Shown here piece by piece: positions 1 through 12,865 of a stretch of DNA of 64,000 bases. Positions within the stretch are counted from its first letter, which is position 1. Every line of letters starts with the position of its first letter. Position numbers and translations under genes: made by a program. The notes beneath the pieces were generated by a model. The model had not been told where the DNA came from. It saw only the letters and a program-made list of their open reading frames with translations, and searched no databases. This DNA is from Gyromitra esculenta. Lineage: Eukaryota > Ascomycota > Pezizomycetes > Pezizales > Discinaceae. Location: assembly GCA_038503075.1 (NCBI GenBank), contig JBCAML010000009.1:1488001-1552000 (forward strand), in the 5' to 3' direction.

Positions 1-959
1 TTAATGGGTTTATTTTATTTTTAATGCATATTGGAGAGTCTGGAACATAATAAACAGGCGAGTGGGGGCTACGCATATAAAATACTTTTTTTTTTCTTGT
101 TTGAATTTTATCGGAGGGTGGGTTTCGCGGTACATGGTAACTATTGGTTAGGTCTTAGCAGAGGGTTGTATTAGATTTTTTTTCCTTTTTCCTCGGCATT
201 TATGTGTTTAGGTGGGCTTTTTTCTTCTTTTAATCCTGGTAAACCCGATTTACGGATTACGGCAAATGCTTTTCGGCGCCGAAAAGCTGAGATATACCGA
301 TCCCCGGGCAATAGTTGGATTGATAAAGCAAGCTGTGGTTGGAAATTTAAGCGAAAGCGGCAGAACTAGTGAGGCTCAGGAGACATGGGATTAGAGATCT
401 ATCCAAGAGGAGTCAGGAAATCCTCAGTACGTGGGTTATTTTTCCTTTCCTTTCGTGGAACCGTGTGACATCTCGGTAAGACTGGACAGCAGGCCAAGGC
501 TTCCATAGGGCAAGACAAGAGAGGGCAATACAGTTTTTATTGGGCGTGGTCTTGTGTTACAATTGATTAGATGTGCTTCTACTAAGGGATCAGGGTTGGT
601 ATTTGGTGTATGAGGAGATACACGATACTAATTGCAATTACAAGTACATGCAGTAAACCCAACTCATCCAAAGTTGTGCCACAATGTTCCCCTCTCCTAC
701 CTACTTTTCAGATTTTCAAGCCGCATCATCATCACACAGAATGTATGACCTGTGTACAAAACTGTTACATCTGGAATAGCTCTACTGAGCGATACGAGAC
801 GATGATGCGTTGCCGCCAGCTGATGATTGCATCAAGGATATCATCGTACTATGCATGAAGTCGTGTATTCCAATCAACCCTACCCGCCCAAGACGGTTGA
901 GCGCTACTACTCGAAAATCTGAATATGATATTTTCAAGCCTCCGCTCTGTGTTGATGGG
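1..959. other. Intergenic, no gene recognised
   Basis: This stretch lies downstream of the 3' end of the CENP-I gene. It contains only short open frames without family resemblance, some T-runs and ordinary AT-rich sequence. The left part could hold the end of a gene lying outside the window, but nothing supports this. Confidence 0.5.
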
Positions 960-3900
960 TTAAACCATTAGTGACGATCCCTGAAAAATGGTAGGGGAGA
1001 AGTCGATCATTACCGCAGCTAGAAGATTTAACGACTTCTGTGTGACAGGTCCTGAATGACGAGCCTTGATATCGGATTGTGCATTCTCTATTTCGCGAAA
1101 ACATTCCGCAGAAAACTGTGCTAGAACCGCAGAGTTCGAAAGCGAGAAAAGTGTTACAAGTGATTCACCACGTGCGTCTGCAACTTTATAGAGTGACGAT
1201 ATAACATTTCTATGTTCCATATTAGCCCACCTATTCAAGATTCTGATTCACCTATAGGTAGATAGGTGCAGTGGGGCTTCTTACTCGGGAAGCATGCATC
1301 CATGCGCATTCTGATCCTGTTTCGATTCCGGTCCGCCCGACTTGAAGGCACGGTTTCTCCAAACAAGATTACATATATCCATTAAGTATCCGTTGAAGTG
1401 GTTAACAAAAAGCCTAGGGTATTCATCGGGGCCGCCGCCTGACTGACTCTTGCGTAGGGTAAGCTCGAACGCGCGTTTATATCTGTATATGGACTTAGTG
1501 AACCGTTTTAATACAATATTTGGGCTAGTAACCATCGGGTAGATATGCGAACTTGGATAGAATCCCCGATATTCTCGAGAGCATCATAACATCGCCGGCA
1601 AATACAAAAATGTATACCAGAGGGTCTGGTGGTAACACAATCCGAAAGAGGCCATTATACCAGGGCAGCGAGGATGCACATTCGTAGAAGCAGAGAATTG
1701 CGTTAGGTATCAACGATGATTTAGGGAATGCCTGTGTAATAAATTAGCGATGCACACATTACCATCCAAGTTGTCGTTGTCTACCACTTGTCCAGCCAAA
1801 CATATTTGACCAACGTGTGTCATATACTTGCGTAAAGTTAAACCTTGCTCGTGAGTTTCTTCATTAGGGTATCTATTTCTGTAGGTAACTCTCCACTGGC
1901 TGAGAAGCTCCGTATAAAAATTAATCAAAGAAGCAGTCGAAACGTCGCTGCCATCTAACAGGCGATCGATTGGATCCAAAAACGCGTCATACAATTCTAT
2001 AGCAGTTTATTAGCTCGCCTAGAAGACGATACGAATGTGGCAACACACACCTCCAAATTCCCCAAGTGGAAGAAAACACAGTAATCCCAGAATTAATTCC
2101 GTGTGGTTTTTTCCATCCCATTCCCGCAGGTATCCTCGTAGAAACTCCTCAACCGCAGGTAATAGTTGCTAAATATTTATGTCAGTCTAAGAGTTCACCA
2201 TGATCTGTCTTGGAACTATACCTTTGTGCAGCGTGTATGCTCCAAAATTTTGGAAAGAAGTTGTGCCGTTCGATCAGCACTTCCGGATCTAGATACCACA
2301 GATGTATGGAGCTCATCTGACAAACAAGCCGCTAGCCAGTTGTTGATTCGCGCGGTTGCTACGTCTGTTCGAGTAAACCTTCCTGCACTTTTTATTTGAT
2401 AGATTTGGAATGTATTACCAGAAGGTCTCAGTAGTAACAGCTTTCTAAGAAGTGGGTCTTCGAGCGCCGCAACAAGCTGGTTTGGCAGCTCCAGTTTGTC
2501 TAACTTACTCACAAAATCGTCTACATCCTCCACTTCTTCGAGCGTAACCGACGTCTTGGTAACGAATCAGCCGTCCCAATATGCAATGTACAAGAGCCTG
2601 AACAACACTCACCTCAGTGGCGTGGAACGTATGAACTTCCGGAAGTGCTAGATGAGTGGTTTTCTGTCTTTTTATGCCTTGTCCACCAACTTTTCTAAAA
2701 ATCCTAAACGAGGAAAACTCTGATGTATCAGAATGATCTACAGCATTCGACTCTTGGATCAAAAGCAGTTTCTGCATCCATTCAGGATTCGGATGCTGAC
2801 CATTGAGACCGCGTTAGCGATCGCTGCGCAGAAACGAGGCGACGACATCTGAGCTCTGCCGATGAGGCTAAATGCACGTGACTCACCGAAAACTGCCCAA
2901 GTTTCACGGGGGCGATGTTCCCCACAATCACATCCGGGTAATAATCTTTGTACACCTGGAGAAGCCCGTTAAGAGCCTGCTCGTTCCCCAGGTTCCGCTT
3001 AAATTCCAGCCTGATTTTTTCGGCGTTGGTTACTATCCATACACCAAGCATGCTAAAGTTGAAGATCCAACATGACTTACAATGCTTGAATGCGGAAGGG
3101 CTTCACGTGCTTCCTTCTCGTTAGCAGAGAAAGAAGGTGGCATAGATGACTCCTACAATAAAAACATTAGATTTTTTTTTTTTTTTAGCTGACTGTATTA
3201 CGCTGAATACCTCAGTGTAATCATATCCAAGAGGCTGAACAGCACTCCATACAGCTGCGAAAGCATTACATAGCTCTCAAGTATGTCATATACTATGACT
3301 AACCAACGGAGTAAAAGTGCCTTTCGCGGTCAGTCTCCCACTCAGCGTTCTGCGTATGGAACTTATTGATCCCCGTACCTGCGTCGTTAGAGACGGCTTG
3401 CTTTGACCCTGCCCGAAACATCCGACTACTTTTATCACAATATCTTCTGATACTTTCCTCCGCGGGAACATTATCTTCACGATATTACCAATTGTTGACT
3501 GGCCAAGATAGCAAGGCACCTTTGTTATAACTCTCACAAGAGACTCCAAGGTGTCATTGGCTAGACCACGAACCGACGCGTGCTGGGAGAGTTTGTCGAT
3601 CGCATCTGCAATGTCACCCTTTAGAACCGGATTGCGAGTCGAGGCAGCTGCAGTGAATCAGTATTGCGCCCTGTAGTCCGAGAAAAACCATCGCACCTTC
3701 CCACAGCTGGCTAACTAAATGCTCGGCATCGTCCTCATAAGCGGACCCAAATTCTAGGATATGCCTCGGGGTCAGCTTGTGATCTTTAGACCTCAGGATT
3801 GTGAATTAACGCGTACCATGACTTGCAGCAGCTGGAGGCATCGAGTAGGTTCTGCTGTTGGCTAACCCTGGTGACGGGGAAACAACGGATCTAAGAATCT

Positions 3901-4107
3901 CGCGGAGGAGGCTCCGGCGGGGATGTCGGGCAGTGTGGTGTTTTTCTTTGACGCGATGCTCGTCTAGATATCATGACTGCTTGAAGTTAGACACACTTAC
4001 CGCCAATGTTCCACCTCCGTGTTCCCTTTTTGTCTCACATCGTTGCAGTCGTCACCGTCGACATCTGAAACATTAGCGACTCGCTCTTGTGCCAGATGTA
4101 ACTGCAT
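960..4107 (-). CDS. mis6: CENP-I / Mis6 family inner kinetochore protein
   Basis: Mis6/CENP-I (Ctf3 in budding yeast) belongs to the constitutive centromere-associated network and helps assemble the kinetochore on CENP-A chromatin. The gene is split into about ten exons that read as one protein on the minus strand. Recognisable family blocks, in order, are KVVGCFGQGQSKPS near 3420, NEQALNGLLQVYKDYYPDVI near 2950, an LPPDPLVYIFVF block near 1610 and FNGYLMDICNLVWRNRAF near 1350. The chosen start (4107) opens an exon reading MQLHLAQERV. Clear splice joins include a ~50 nt intron with an ACTGAT branch site ending near 3650, which joins LVSQLWE to AASTRNP, and a ~42 nt intron near 1250. Two inferred N-terminal introns are only ~35-40 nt, so the first 100 residues are less certain. 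The family assignment rests on remembered motifs and is strong in the middle and C-terminal parts. The gene is divergent from the GH3 gene. Confidence 0.85.
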
Positions 4108-6300
4108 GGCATGCACTGGTACTACCGTATGGGAAACCCGCAGACCTACCTATGTATGTATGCCCTAGGTGCGGATTCTCCCCCACTTCTGCTTCCGCCT
4201 GGCCAGAGTAGCGTTAACACGTTCTCAATGTTCTTCTGATGAAGCAGAATCTAAAGCATTTCCCCTGCATTGGATTCCCAGCGGATTCGAGCCATCCAAA
4301 CGGAGATATTCTTCAACACGGAATTCCCGCAATTGTGCGCACAGCTGGTACTGACCCGCTGTACCTTCTTGATCGTGATCACACCAAGAGCCCAAGACAT
4401 TTAACGACAATTACAACGTTACACCGCGGAAATGGTGCCGGGTTGAGGTATTAGCGCGCCAGCCTTCCTCAGCCCGGGCTCTTGCGGCTTTTAGCATATC
4501 ATATCATAACACACGCTCCCACTTTAATGGTGCCTCAGTGTTCTTAGGTTTTGATCCGTGTTTGCCTTTATTCTCTTTGAACATAACTTCAACGAAGCCT
4601 GGTTTTTTCTTTCTTTTACTGTGGGATTCTGCCTGGGCCATCGGACAAATATTTATGCACGTGACACAAATCAACTTGTTTAGCCTTGTCCCAATACAGT
4701 TTGGATTGGTTGGGCACAACCGGACATCTCTTGGGGTGAGTGAGACGAAACACGAGAACAGAACAGAAACCCTCAGGAAATGTTGTACAAACCCAAATGA
4801 ACAAACCCTGTGGACCTGTTTGAATGAATATCCATGCTAGTTAGCGTCGCGCGCATGGCCAACATTTTGGCGTGCGTGTTTACGCGACACCCAAACTCTT
4901 GGAATCGATTAAAGAGAAAATGGAAAAAATCCTTCTGCAACAGCGACCGTCTATGTTGTACACGAGTTGAGGTGGGAAGTGATGAGAGAAAGAGAGATGT
5001 CTAGCCCCCAAATCTCGACATCGACCAAGTGCTTCGTGATCGTTTCTCGGATATTGTCTCTCCAAACTTTCCATCAATATTCTTGCACCTTCCTCCGCCC
5101 CTCCTCTACAGGAAGCTCTTTGGTGGGACATTTTCTCCTTTCTCGAAACCTCCTCCCTCGCCCGTACATTCCACCCTGCTCCACTCCACTCTAGAGATAA
5201 CTTGCGGTCAACCAAACCAAGCAACCAAACCAAGCCGGGAATACGGCTTTTGTAGAATTAAGAAGACGCCGCCTTCTCGTTCTGTGTCACACGTCCGTGG
5301 TCACTTAATGCTGTGTGACGGCGCTTCCCTGCCCGTTCGATTTGTATGCAGTGCAACGTACGACGACGACCTTATGAACCGCTGTAGAGCACGACTGCCC
5401 TGTACTTACCGTAGAGTATGTACATCACAGACAGATAGCTACCTACACGTCCAATTCGAATGGAATCTCTACGATAAACCAGGCGAGTAACACAACCAAT
5501 AAACTCTGTGCTCATCTATCCGTACATCCATCCATAATCTGCCAATCTGTGAACGGCGAAGTAACCCACTAAAACGGAAACTTAAGGCCCGAAAACCCTA
5601 CACTGCACGCGCGTCGTTCTCTTTTGTGTTACCTTACACATACTCAATCAGTAATACAGATACTGGCCGCTAATGTGCTGCTGCTATTTCTTAGACTTCT
5701 CCCCCCTTCTACTTTCCCTTCTTCATTCACTTCTGCCTTCTGTTCGCTTTCCTTGGTATTGTTTCGCTTTCCTTTTTTTGTGGAGTATTTACTGTTTCTC
5801 TTCCTGGCCTATTCCTCCTTCTACTTGTCGCGGGAGTTTATCCGGTCTCTGCCGTTGCGAGTGGTTGTTGCTTCGTCGGTTGTCGGCCACCCGCCGTTGG
5901 TAGGTGCGTAGCAGCCTCATTCTGGGCGCTCATATTGTGTGTGTGTCCGTTGTTTATCTCTGAGCCTCACTCGCCCTTCACCTGCAGTGTTCTATCTCGC
6001 ACACAGTTCTGATTCCCTCTCGCTACAGCTACTGGGTTGAGTCTCGATCTCATATCCCTCAATATCAGACTTGATATTCTTCTGCACTGGCTCAGCCATA
6101 AGCACTCTCATCTCATCCGCTCGGCTTATTTCAGAATATTCTTGGTTGCAAAACACAGTTCTCCAGAATCATATGAGGGTTAAATATCATACTCTGCAAC
6201 ACTAAAGCACGCAATCTACAAAACGAAGTTCAACCCATCAAAAGAGAGAGAAAACGCTTTCTTGACGAATCAGTAAACGAAAGCCAATTCAGTCAATATA
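4108..6300. other. Divergent intergenic region (CENP-I / GH3 genes)
   Basis: This 2.2 kb stretch separates two divergently transcribed genes and must hold both promoters. A pyrimidine-rich tract at about 5690-5835 on the plus strand is typical of fungal promoters and 5' leaders. Several open frames (for example 5029-5490 and 5624-5911) are made of low-complexity Pro/Ser/Leu or Phe sequence and are not supported as genes. Confidence 0.5.
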
Positions 6301-9300
6301 ATGGCGACAGTTAGCATCCCCTCGAACGTTACCGATAGCCAATCCAGAATTGAGCTAATTCCTGTCCAGACACCTGCCAGTGAATACGTGCAGCCTCGTA
6401 GAAGTCCCACCCCGCAACGCGACGATGAGATATTACGGTAGGTTCGGGACTGTTTTTTTCGAGGCTTCCTAGAAATTTTGGGTGAGGGAGAGAGAGAGAG
6501 CTAAATCTACGGAATATTTCAACTGTAGGCTTGTTGGACAAATGATTATGGTGGGATTTGAGGGACTCAGCGTTACCCCGGATATACGGATGATGATTGA
6601 AAAGTATTACGTGGGGAACATAATTCTGACACGGCGAAATATTCAGGGTAAGCGATACCCTTCCCCCCACCTGCCCCCACGACTACCATTTCTATCTTGG
6701 TTAGATTTTTGACATTGTGCAGATGGCGTTCAATTGGCAAGCCTAACACAAGAGCTGCAGAATATTGCACAGTCTGTGGGATTTCAGAGACCACTTATTA
6801 TTGGAATAGATCAAGAAAATGGAATGGTACGTCGGCTCTTGAAACACCCACTCTCGCTTATTTTTGTAATACAAGATTTTGTGCTAATGTGACACAGATA
6901 AGTCGATTAGGCGATGGAAGACGGGCTACCCATTTCCCGGGGTCAATGGCGCTTGGGGCAACACGGTCACCAAGCCAGGCCTTTGACATAGCTAAGGCGA
7001 CAGCTAAAGAGCTAGTAGCTGTCGGAATTAACTGGAACTTTGCCCCTGTTCTAGATGTAATCAATGAGGCGAATTCTGCTACTGTTGGTGTTCGATCTTT
7101 TGGAGACGATCCTCAATTAGTAGGCCGATATGGAGTTGCCTTTGCTGAAGGTTTAAGGGCTGGAGGAATTGGGCATTGTGTTAAACATTTCCCTGGTACA
7201 GGGAAAACGACTCACAAGGATGGCAGCTCAACTCCAACATTCAACTTCAAGGCACGGGACGAGCTAGAGATGACAGAGTTGGTCCCATTTCGAAGGGCAG
7301 TCTCAGCGGGACTAGACAGCGTTATGCTGACCTCGTCTGTCTGGGAAGAGAGTAACCAAAGCGATGGTGGTGTGGCAGACGCCAAGCACATCATTCACGA
7401 CGTATTACGAAGGCAATTGGGATATGACGGTCTCACAATATGTGACGTTACAGAAATGCCTGCTTTCGCTAAAATGTCTAACATTGGAGAAGCAGCAACT
7501 ATGGCGGTAAGAGTAGGATGTGACATGTTACAGATTTTAGACAAGAGTGAGACGCAAAAGCAGGCCATCGAGGCTATATACGACGCCATTGGGAGTGGTA
7601 ACATTTTGAGGAACGAAATATACCGATCTTCAAGGAGGGTATTACAGTTGAAGGAGCATTATCTAAGCTGGCGAACGGCCCTCGCTGCTCCAGATTCAAA
7701 TCGCCTACCATCCTTGATACAAGACCATCAAATTCTTACACGAAAAGCTTACGAAAACTCAATGACTGTGGTTCGGGACGAAAAGGCCCTTATTCCATTA
7801 TCTTTGCGCATTAGGCCAACAGATAATGTTCTCCTTCTTACACCAGTTGTGAGGCCTCTTCATCAGCGAGCGCCTAACGAGCTTCCAACAGATCCGTTCG
7901 AGTGTTTTGGCAGAGCTCTTGCTCAATGCCACCCAAAAATTAGACATGCTCCTTACACGGTGCATGGGATCACATCAACCCATGTTGCGCTCATAAAAAG
8001 AGCATCAGCAGTTATATTTGTTACCGTAAATGCCAATCGATCAAACACCAGTTACCAGCTTGAAACTGCTGGGGCTGTCCACCGCCTTTGCCTTAACAAG
8101 CCACTAGTGACCCTAGCTGCCTGTGATCCCTATGATCTGTTGACTGATAGAACTTGTAAGTAGACTTCCAAGTTTACTGTACATTTTATCGCATGACTGA
8201 TCGCGTGTAGTTGGGACATATATTTGTACCTATGAGTACTCTCAAATGGCTCTAGAAGCTGCAGCTGCAGTGATATTTGGTGAACGCCACGCACCAGGTG
8301 TTCTTCCTATCAATGTACCAGGCACGCCGGCCCTTCGTCAACAACGTTCGTGGTTTGTTGAGGTATGGGAGAAGCGACGAGACCTTTTTGCCTCAGCGGA
8401 CTTATGGCGAGATTGCTTAGGGCGAAAATGGCCGTTGGACGCAAGCACGCTCAGTGCTCTGCTAGACCGTCCCGGACAATCGAAACATTTTGTTGTACGA
8501 CACACCATGACAAACGAGTTATTAGGACTCGCAGTGACGTACACTATCATTTCCGGACCGAATGAAATGATTGGGAGTTTGGCGTTATTAATTGTTAGGC
8601 CTACACATAGGTATGTCTTTCTAAGTTGATTGTTTGGTTGGGACGTGTTTAGCTGATGGCGATGATATAGAAACTTGGGGATTGGGTTATCATTGCACGA
8701 CGTGGCGCTTCGGCATTTATCTAAGCAACCAGGACTATCATCATTACAACTTGGAAGCATATTTCCTCGCCTTTTCCCTGGACTACCTGTTGACTTGCCT
8801 ACAGAGGATCTGTCTTGGTTCTCACACCGAGGCTGGAAACTTGGGGACAAATTCATTTACGACCTAGTCATGGAGATTGAAAACTGGGTTATTCCTGATG
8901 GCATTATCGGTCCCCTGCAGGAAAAGGGTGTTTCATTCGCTTGCTGTGGCCTAGAACAGTTTGAAGCTTTACTCGACTTTGAGGAGAAGAACTTTAGTAC
9001 TTATACTGGATGGGTAGAAAAATATCACTCGCTGAAAGCAACAGACGATATTGCAGATGCCATGATCGCATATACAAATCAAGGGATTGTCGGAGCAGCT
9101 TTTATATTCAGTCCTGTGGGGAATAATCAGATGTCGAAAGATGTACCATGGCCAAAGATGATAGGCGAAAGGGTTGGTGGGCTGGCCTGCTTAGGTGTTG
9201 GTCGTGAGTTCTCTTAGCCCTTTTAGCTGGGGTTGAGTTTGCTGACTCGAGGTTTCCCTCTGCAGCTGAATACAGAGGACAAGGGGTTGGTTTGGGGTTG

Positions 9301-9497
9301 ATTTGTGCATCGATTTTGGAGTTGAAACAAAGGGGTATGCGTGGTTGTTTTGTAGATTGGGTCGATCTTAAGGGAACCTACCAAGAACTCGGTAAGTCAC
9401 CTTTACACGACTTTCATTCTTTAGTCCTACTAACGTATATCTTTATGTAGGGTTCACGCAATGGGGAAAATATAGAGAGATTTGGCGAAATGTATAG
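6301..9497 (+). CDS. GH3 beta-N-acetylhexosaminidase-like protein fused to two GNAT domains
   Basis: Eight exons (6301-6437, 6529-6647, 6723-6826, 6898-8155, 8211-8610, 8671-9203, 9266-9391, 9451-9497) join into 2,724 nt, exactly 907 codons, without a stop. Residues ~45-330 are a NagZ-type GH3 barrel, with IIGIDQENGM, GVRSFGDDP and KHFPG at K216-H217. Residues ~330-580 resemble the second GH3 domain. After ~620 come two GCN5-type acetyltransferase units with acetyl-CoA loops RNLGIG (~673) and RGQGVG (~854). GH3-GNAT fusions are known in fungi and are associated with GlcNAc/chitin catabolism. Here the loop that normally reads GDT..DSH is GKTTHKDGSS (D228 kept, His lost), and the usual AHI histidine is S266. 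The nucleophile-position Asp is kept as D303 in ICDVTEM. No signal peptide is seen, so it is likely intracellular. Hydrolase activity is doubtful; the domain calls are firm. Confidence 0.92.
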
Positions 9498-10835
9498 TTT
9501 TTGAGTTTATATTCGCTTTACTTATTGTTTCTATTTTGTTTTGCTTTTTTATTTGGTGGTTTTTAAGCGAGAGATAAAAAAAATTCACGGGATTGGCGCA
9601 CTTGGTGGAAGATGTATACGCAAGGGAAGGTGTTTAAAGTCTTCGACTTTTTTGCATGGACTTCGTTTATACGCGGCGTTATTTTTTATGGGGGTTCTTG
9701 CTCGGGTTTTTCTTAGCGTTTGGCTTCGTTATTTGATTTGCTCCTTTATATGGTTTATTTCTTGCATTGATACCTTGGGCTGGAGAGGGTTTTTGAGGGG
9801 AATGCTGTACAGTTAGTATTTTGGATCGATTTGGATCTCTGGGATTTGGATTTGGATTTGGAGTTCTTTGTACGCGTTGAGTGTTCTTGCTGAGATCAAT
9901 ACCGTGAGTACATGTAGTCTGTCTTCTCTGTGTGTGCCGTAGTGTCTCCTCTTGGGAGTGGATATCCATCGATTTAGTATTCATGAGCTCGAGGTAAGGC
10001 TTGTAATGTGGGCTAATATCGCCCTATCACTATCGATCACTCGCCATCTAAACGCATCATCCCCCCCAAAAAATTTGTTTTGTTTAACTCGTCAATTGTA
10101 ACCAGCACTAAAGCTATGAAAATACATAAAATACCATATACCAATAATCTCATCTCTTTCCTCATATCCCATATTCCTGGCCACATAGTTCAAAGCCCAT
10201 GCTTTCTTTTCCCAATTTTAAACAAATAAAAACAAAGACAATTAATTAACCAAAACAATCAAAAGTAAAACTATGACAAATTAAAACCACCCCATCTTCC
10301 CCCAAAGCATCGCCTGGTCTCTTGTGAAGGCCTAGTAGCAAGGCTTGATGTCTGGACCCCTGGATCTGGGATCTGAAATCTAAATGTGGTGGGGCTGCTT
10401 TTACCATGAGGGAGTACTTTACCGTAACTTTATGCTCAGCTTGAGTATGTATCCAAAGCGACTAAATGGTGCCACCATCCCAAGTTTTTAATAACAGTCT
10501 CGATACACCAGGCGTATACAGCCAACTTTGGGAGCCTGAGATAATTGATGAATATATTTGAAATAGTCCTAACCGCAATATTGTAACTTTGAATAAGGTA
10601 CTAAAATGTGGAAGACTAGGGTATAAAAATCATCAGATAACACTCGCACGCCTAACCAAGGTCGATTGAACGATTGGGAGGAGAAAACCAAAACAAAATG
10701 GGATCTTGTCCACATAGCATATAACCAAATGAACTGAGCTTAGGTATATTACTCTCAGATAACCACCGCCACCACAAGGTAGACAACTCTACTTCCTGGA
10801 ATTTAAAGATCAATAAATCCTTTATCAACAGGTTG
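9498..10835. other. Convergent intergenic region
   Basis: This is the 3' side of both the GH3-GNAT gene and the SDR gene. It is AT-rich with T- and A-runs at 10050-10300. A short TTTGGA repeat at about 9826-9862 explains a spurious Pro/Asn-rich frame on the minus strand. One TACATGTA octamer sits at 9909. No gene is seen. Confidence 0.5.
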
Positions 10836-12086
10836 CTACGCATCCACAGCCTCCCCTTCGTTCTGGGCGCTTCCGTCCGCGTCATCATTCTTGAAGTTCA
10901 GATGTTTCCAATCCTCGATCTATCGCATATCAGTACCGCCACCACGACAACCGCCAATGAGAGAGAGAGAGAGAGAGAGAGAGGAGGAAGGAAATTCACC
11001 TCTTCAATAGTAGAACGCAACCGATCACGAATCGCCTCAACCGCATGGCTTCCCACAAACAACCTCAATGGAGGATGAACACAATGTCCCAGCTACCCAC
11101 ACAGCCCCGTTAACCCTCCAAGTCCTCCCCCCCCTCCCCCACTTTCCTAACAAAACAATGGTTTAGTAAAAACCCACCTCCCACACAATCTCCGCACATC
11201 TAATTGCGCTAGTCGGCTCTCTGAACTTCAGCCAATCAATCATCCTCGTCGCGTGCTGCGCCGGACTATTCGTCGCCCTATACGCGTCCGCCGGGGGCTT
11301 CAGCAGGAAGTGGCCCCACATGGGGGCAGGCCCGTTCAGGTTCTCGTCCGGCTCGTCGCGCCTGCTCAGGCCCGGGACCACAATGGTGACTTTGACGCCC
11401 AGGGGCTCGACCTCGTACATGAGGCTTTCGGCCAGACCCTCGACGGCCCACTTCGTGGCGCAGTACGGGCCCAGACCGGGGATGCCGACGGAGCCCGCGG
11501 TGGAGCTGAACAGGAGGTACATCCCCGTGGCGTTGGTCCGGAAGTATGGCAGTGTGCCCTGCAGGATGTTGATGGTGCCCATCACGTTCGTTTCGAACTG
11601 GGCGCGGATTTCGTGTTCGTCTTGGTCTTCGCAGGCGCCGATAATGCCTACATCGCTGAGCTAGAAGTCCGGCGAAGGAGGGAAGGAAGGAGGGAAGGAG
11701 GTGGGGGGGTGAGTGGGTGGGGTAGGTGGGTGCCATACCGTAGCCTGTACAACTGGTGGATTCGGGTTATCAATATCCCCCCTTCCCCCCCTTCCCCCCG
11801 CCAGAGGAGGCGATGTAGGAGAGACCTACTTGACGACTCTATCAACTCTTCCCCAGCACTCCAGCGCTTTGTCGAACACGTCTTTGATCGTTTCCCTCAC
11901 CCTCACGTCGCACACCAGTCCTTGGCAATTCTGGTGCCATCCGGCCATGCTGGCTTCTTCGGCGGGGACGCTCCTGTTGCCGACGGCGGTGACGAGGTCG
12001 CCGCGGGTGAGCGCAACACGACATATCGAGCGTCCTAGATGACCGGTTGCGCCAAACACCTTTTTCACCCCCACCCTCGTCGCCAT
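10836..12086 (-). CDS. Short-chain dehydrogenase/reductase (SDR)
   Basis: Four exons (11830-12086, 11178-11655, 11000-11092, 10836-10919) join into 912 nt, encoding 303 residues, the usual classical SDR size. The N-terminal dinucleotide loop reads VFGATGHLGRS. The NNAG region reads VNDVG after splicing at the CTCAG acceptor near 11656. The catalytic block has the Ser in FSSTAGS and the YxxxK motif as YCATK. The C-terminal part PPLRLFVGSHAVEAI is typical of fungal SDRs related to the AdhR-like oxidoreductases. It is expected to be an NAD(P)-dependent oxidoreductase; the substrate cannot be read from sequence. The last intron carries a (GA)12 microsatellite and the first carries a purine-rich repeat. 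It is followed on the same strand by TDP1 upstream, 780 bp away, with no sign of a shared function. Confidence 0.93.
10959..10982. repeat. (GA)12 microsatellite in SDR intron
   Basis: A perfect GA dinucleotide run lies inside the last intron of the SDR gene (10920-10999). Confidence 0.95.
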
Positions 12087-12865
12087 GGCATTAACCCATG
12101 ACCGTCTGGAGTACCGGAGTAGAATTGGGGGGGTGGGGGGGTGGGTCATACAAGCCACACGATCTGTTTCGGCGGTTTTGAAGCCGACGGGGGCTCGCAT
12201 GAGGCGGGGAGACAGGTGCGGGGTGGGATTATTGCGGGGGTTGTGGATATGGGGGAGGAGTCGTCGGGGTTGGTTTCTGGTGCAAAGGATTCCATTGTTT
12301 CTGGTGGTTTGGGTGTTGTGTTTTTATTTCTATTATTCGCGGGTTGCTAGTGGCGATACTTTAGTTGGAGTGTTGAGCTTGAGTGGGATTAGGGTTTGTC
12401 AGAGCTTGGCTTAATCAGCTACTATTGCTTCCAGTAGAACTACGCAGCAAACACATCTGCCTGTTCAAACCAGATAGCAATGTCTCGCCCCGTTCCAGCA
12501 ATGCAAGATAGAGTCAAGCTTTGTCTCTTCACATAAGCTGTATCTAAAGAACCGCATCCAGAGCTTCCCAGATCCTTGGCACAAGAAACAAGCTTTTAAA
12601 CCGCGCATCACAGCCCAGCACTCACCCAATCCAGCCCAATCCAGCCCGGTTCAATCCTAATCCCATAATATAACATATCTACACGTAGTATATCTATCTC
12701 CACTCCACGAGAAAACAAACAAAAACACAAGAAGCAAAAAAGCACAGCGAAGCACCCACCCATCTCGAGCTTTCCATGCCCGCCAATACCCTCCCAACGC
12801 CCCCAGAAACACAAAATACAATCCACAATCCCTAATCCCCCCCCTCTAGCAACCAACCAACCAAC
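12087..12865. other. Intergenic, SDR promoter and TDP1 3' region
   Basis: The 780 bp between two tandem minus-strand genes includes a G-rich stretch at 12127-12145 (G7-T-G7-T-G3) close to the SDR start codon. An A/C-rich block at 12660-12860 is probably the TDP1 3' untranslated region. No coding sequence is supported. Confidence 0.5.

Noticed and set aside
5029..5490. 153-codon open frame on the plus strand
   Set aside because: Low-complexity Pro/Ser start from a CT-rich leader region, then no family resemblance. It lies in the upstream region of the GH3 gene.
9679..9984. Asn/Pro repeat protein on the minus strand
   Set aside because: The PNPNPNP run is simply the translation of a TTTGGA-type repeat; no other coding evidence.
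11253..12042. Long plus-strand open frames opposite the SDR gene
   Set aside because: They are antisense shadows of a well-supported four-exon SDR gene in GC-rich codons.
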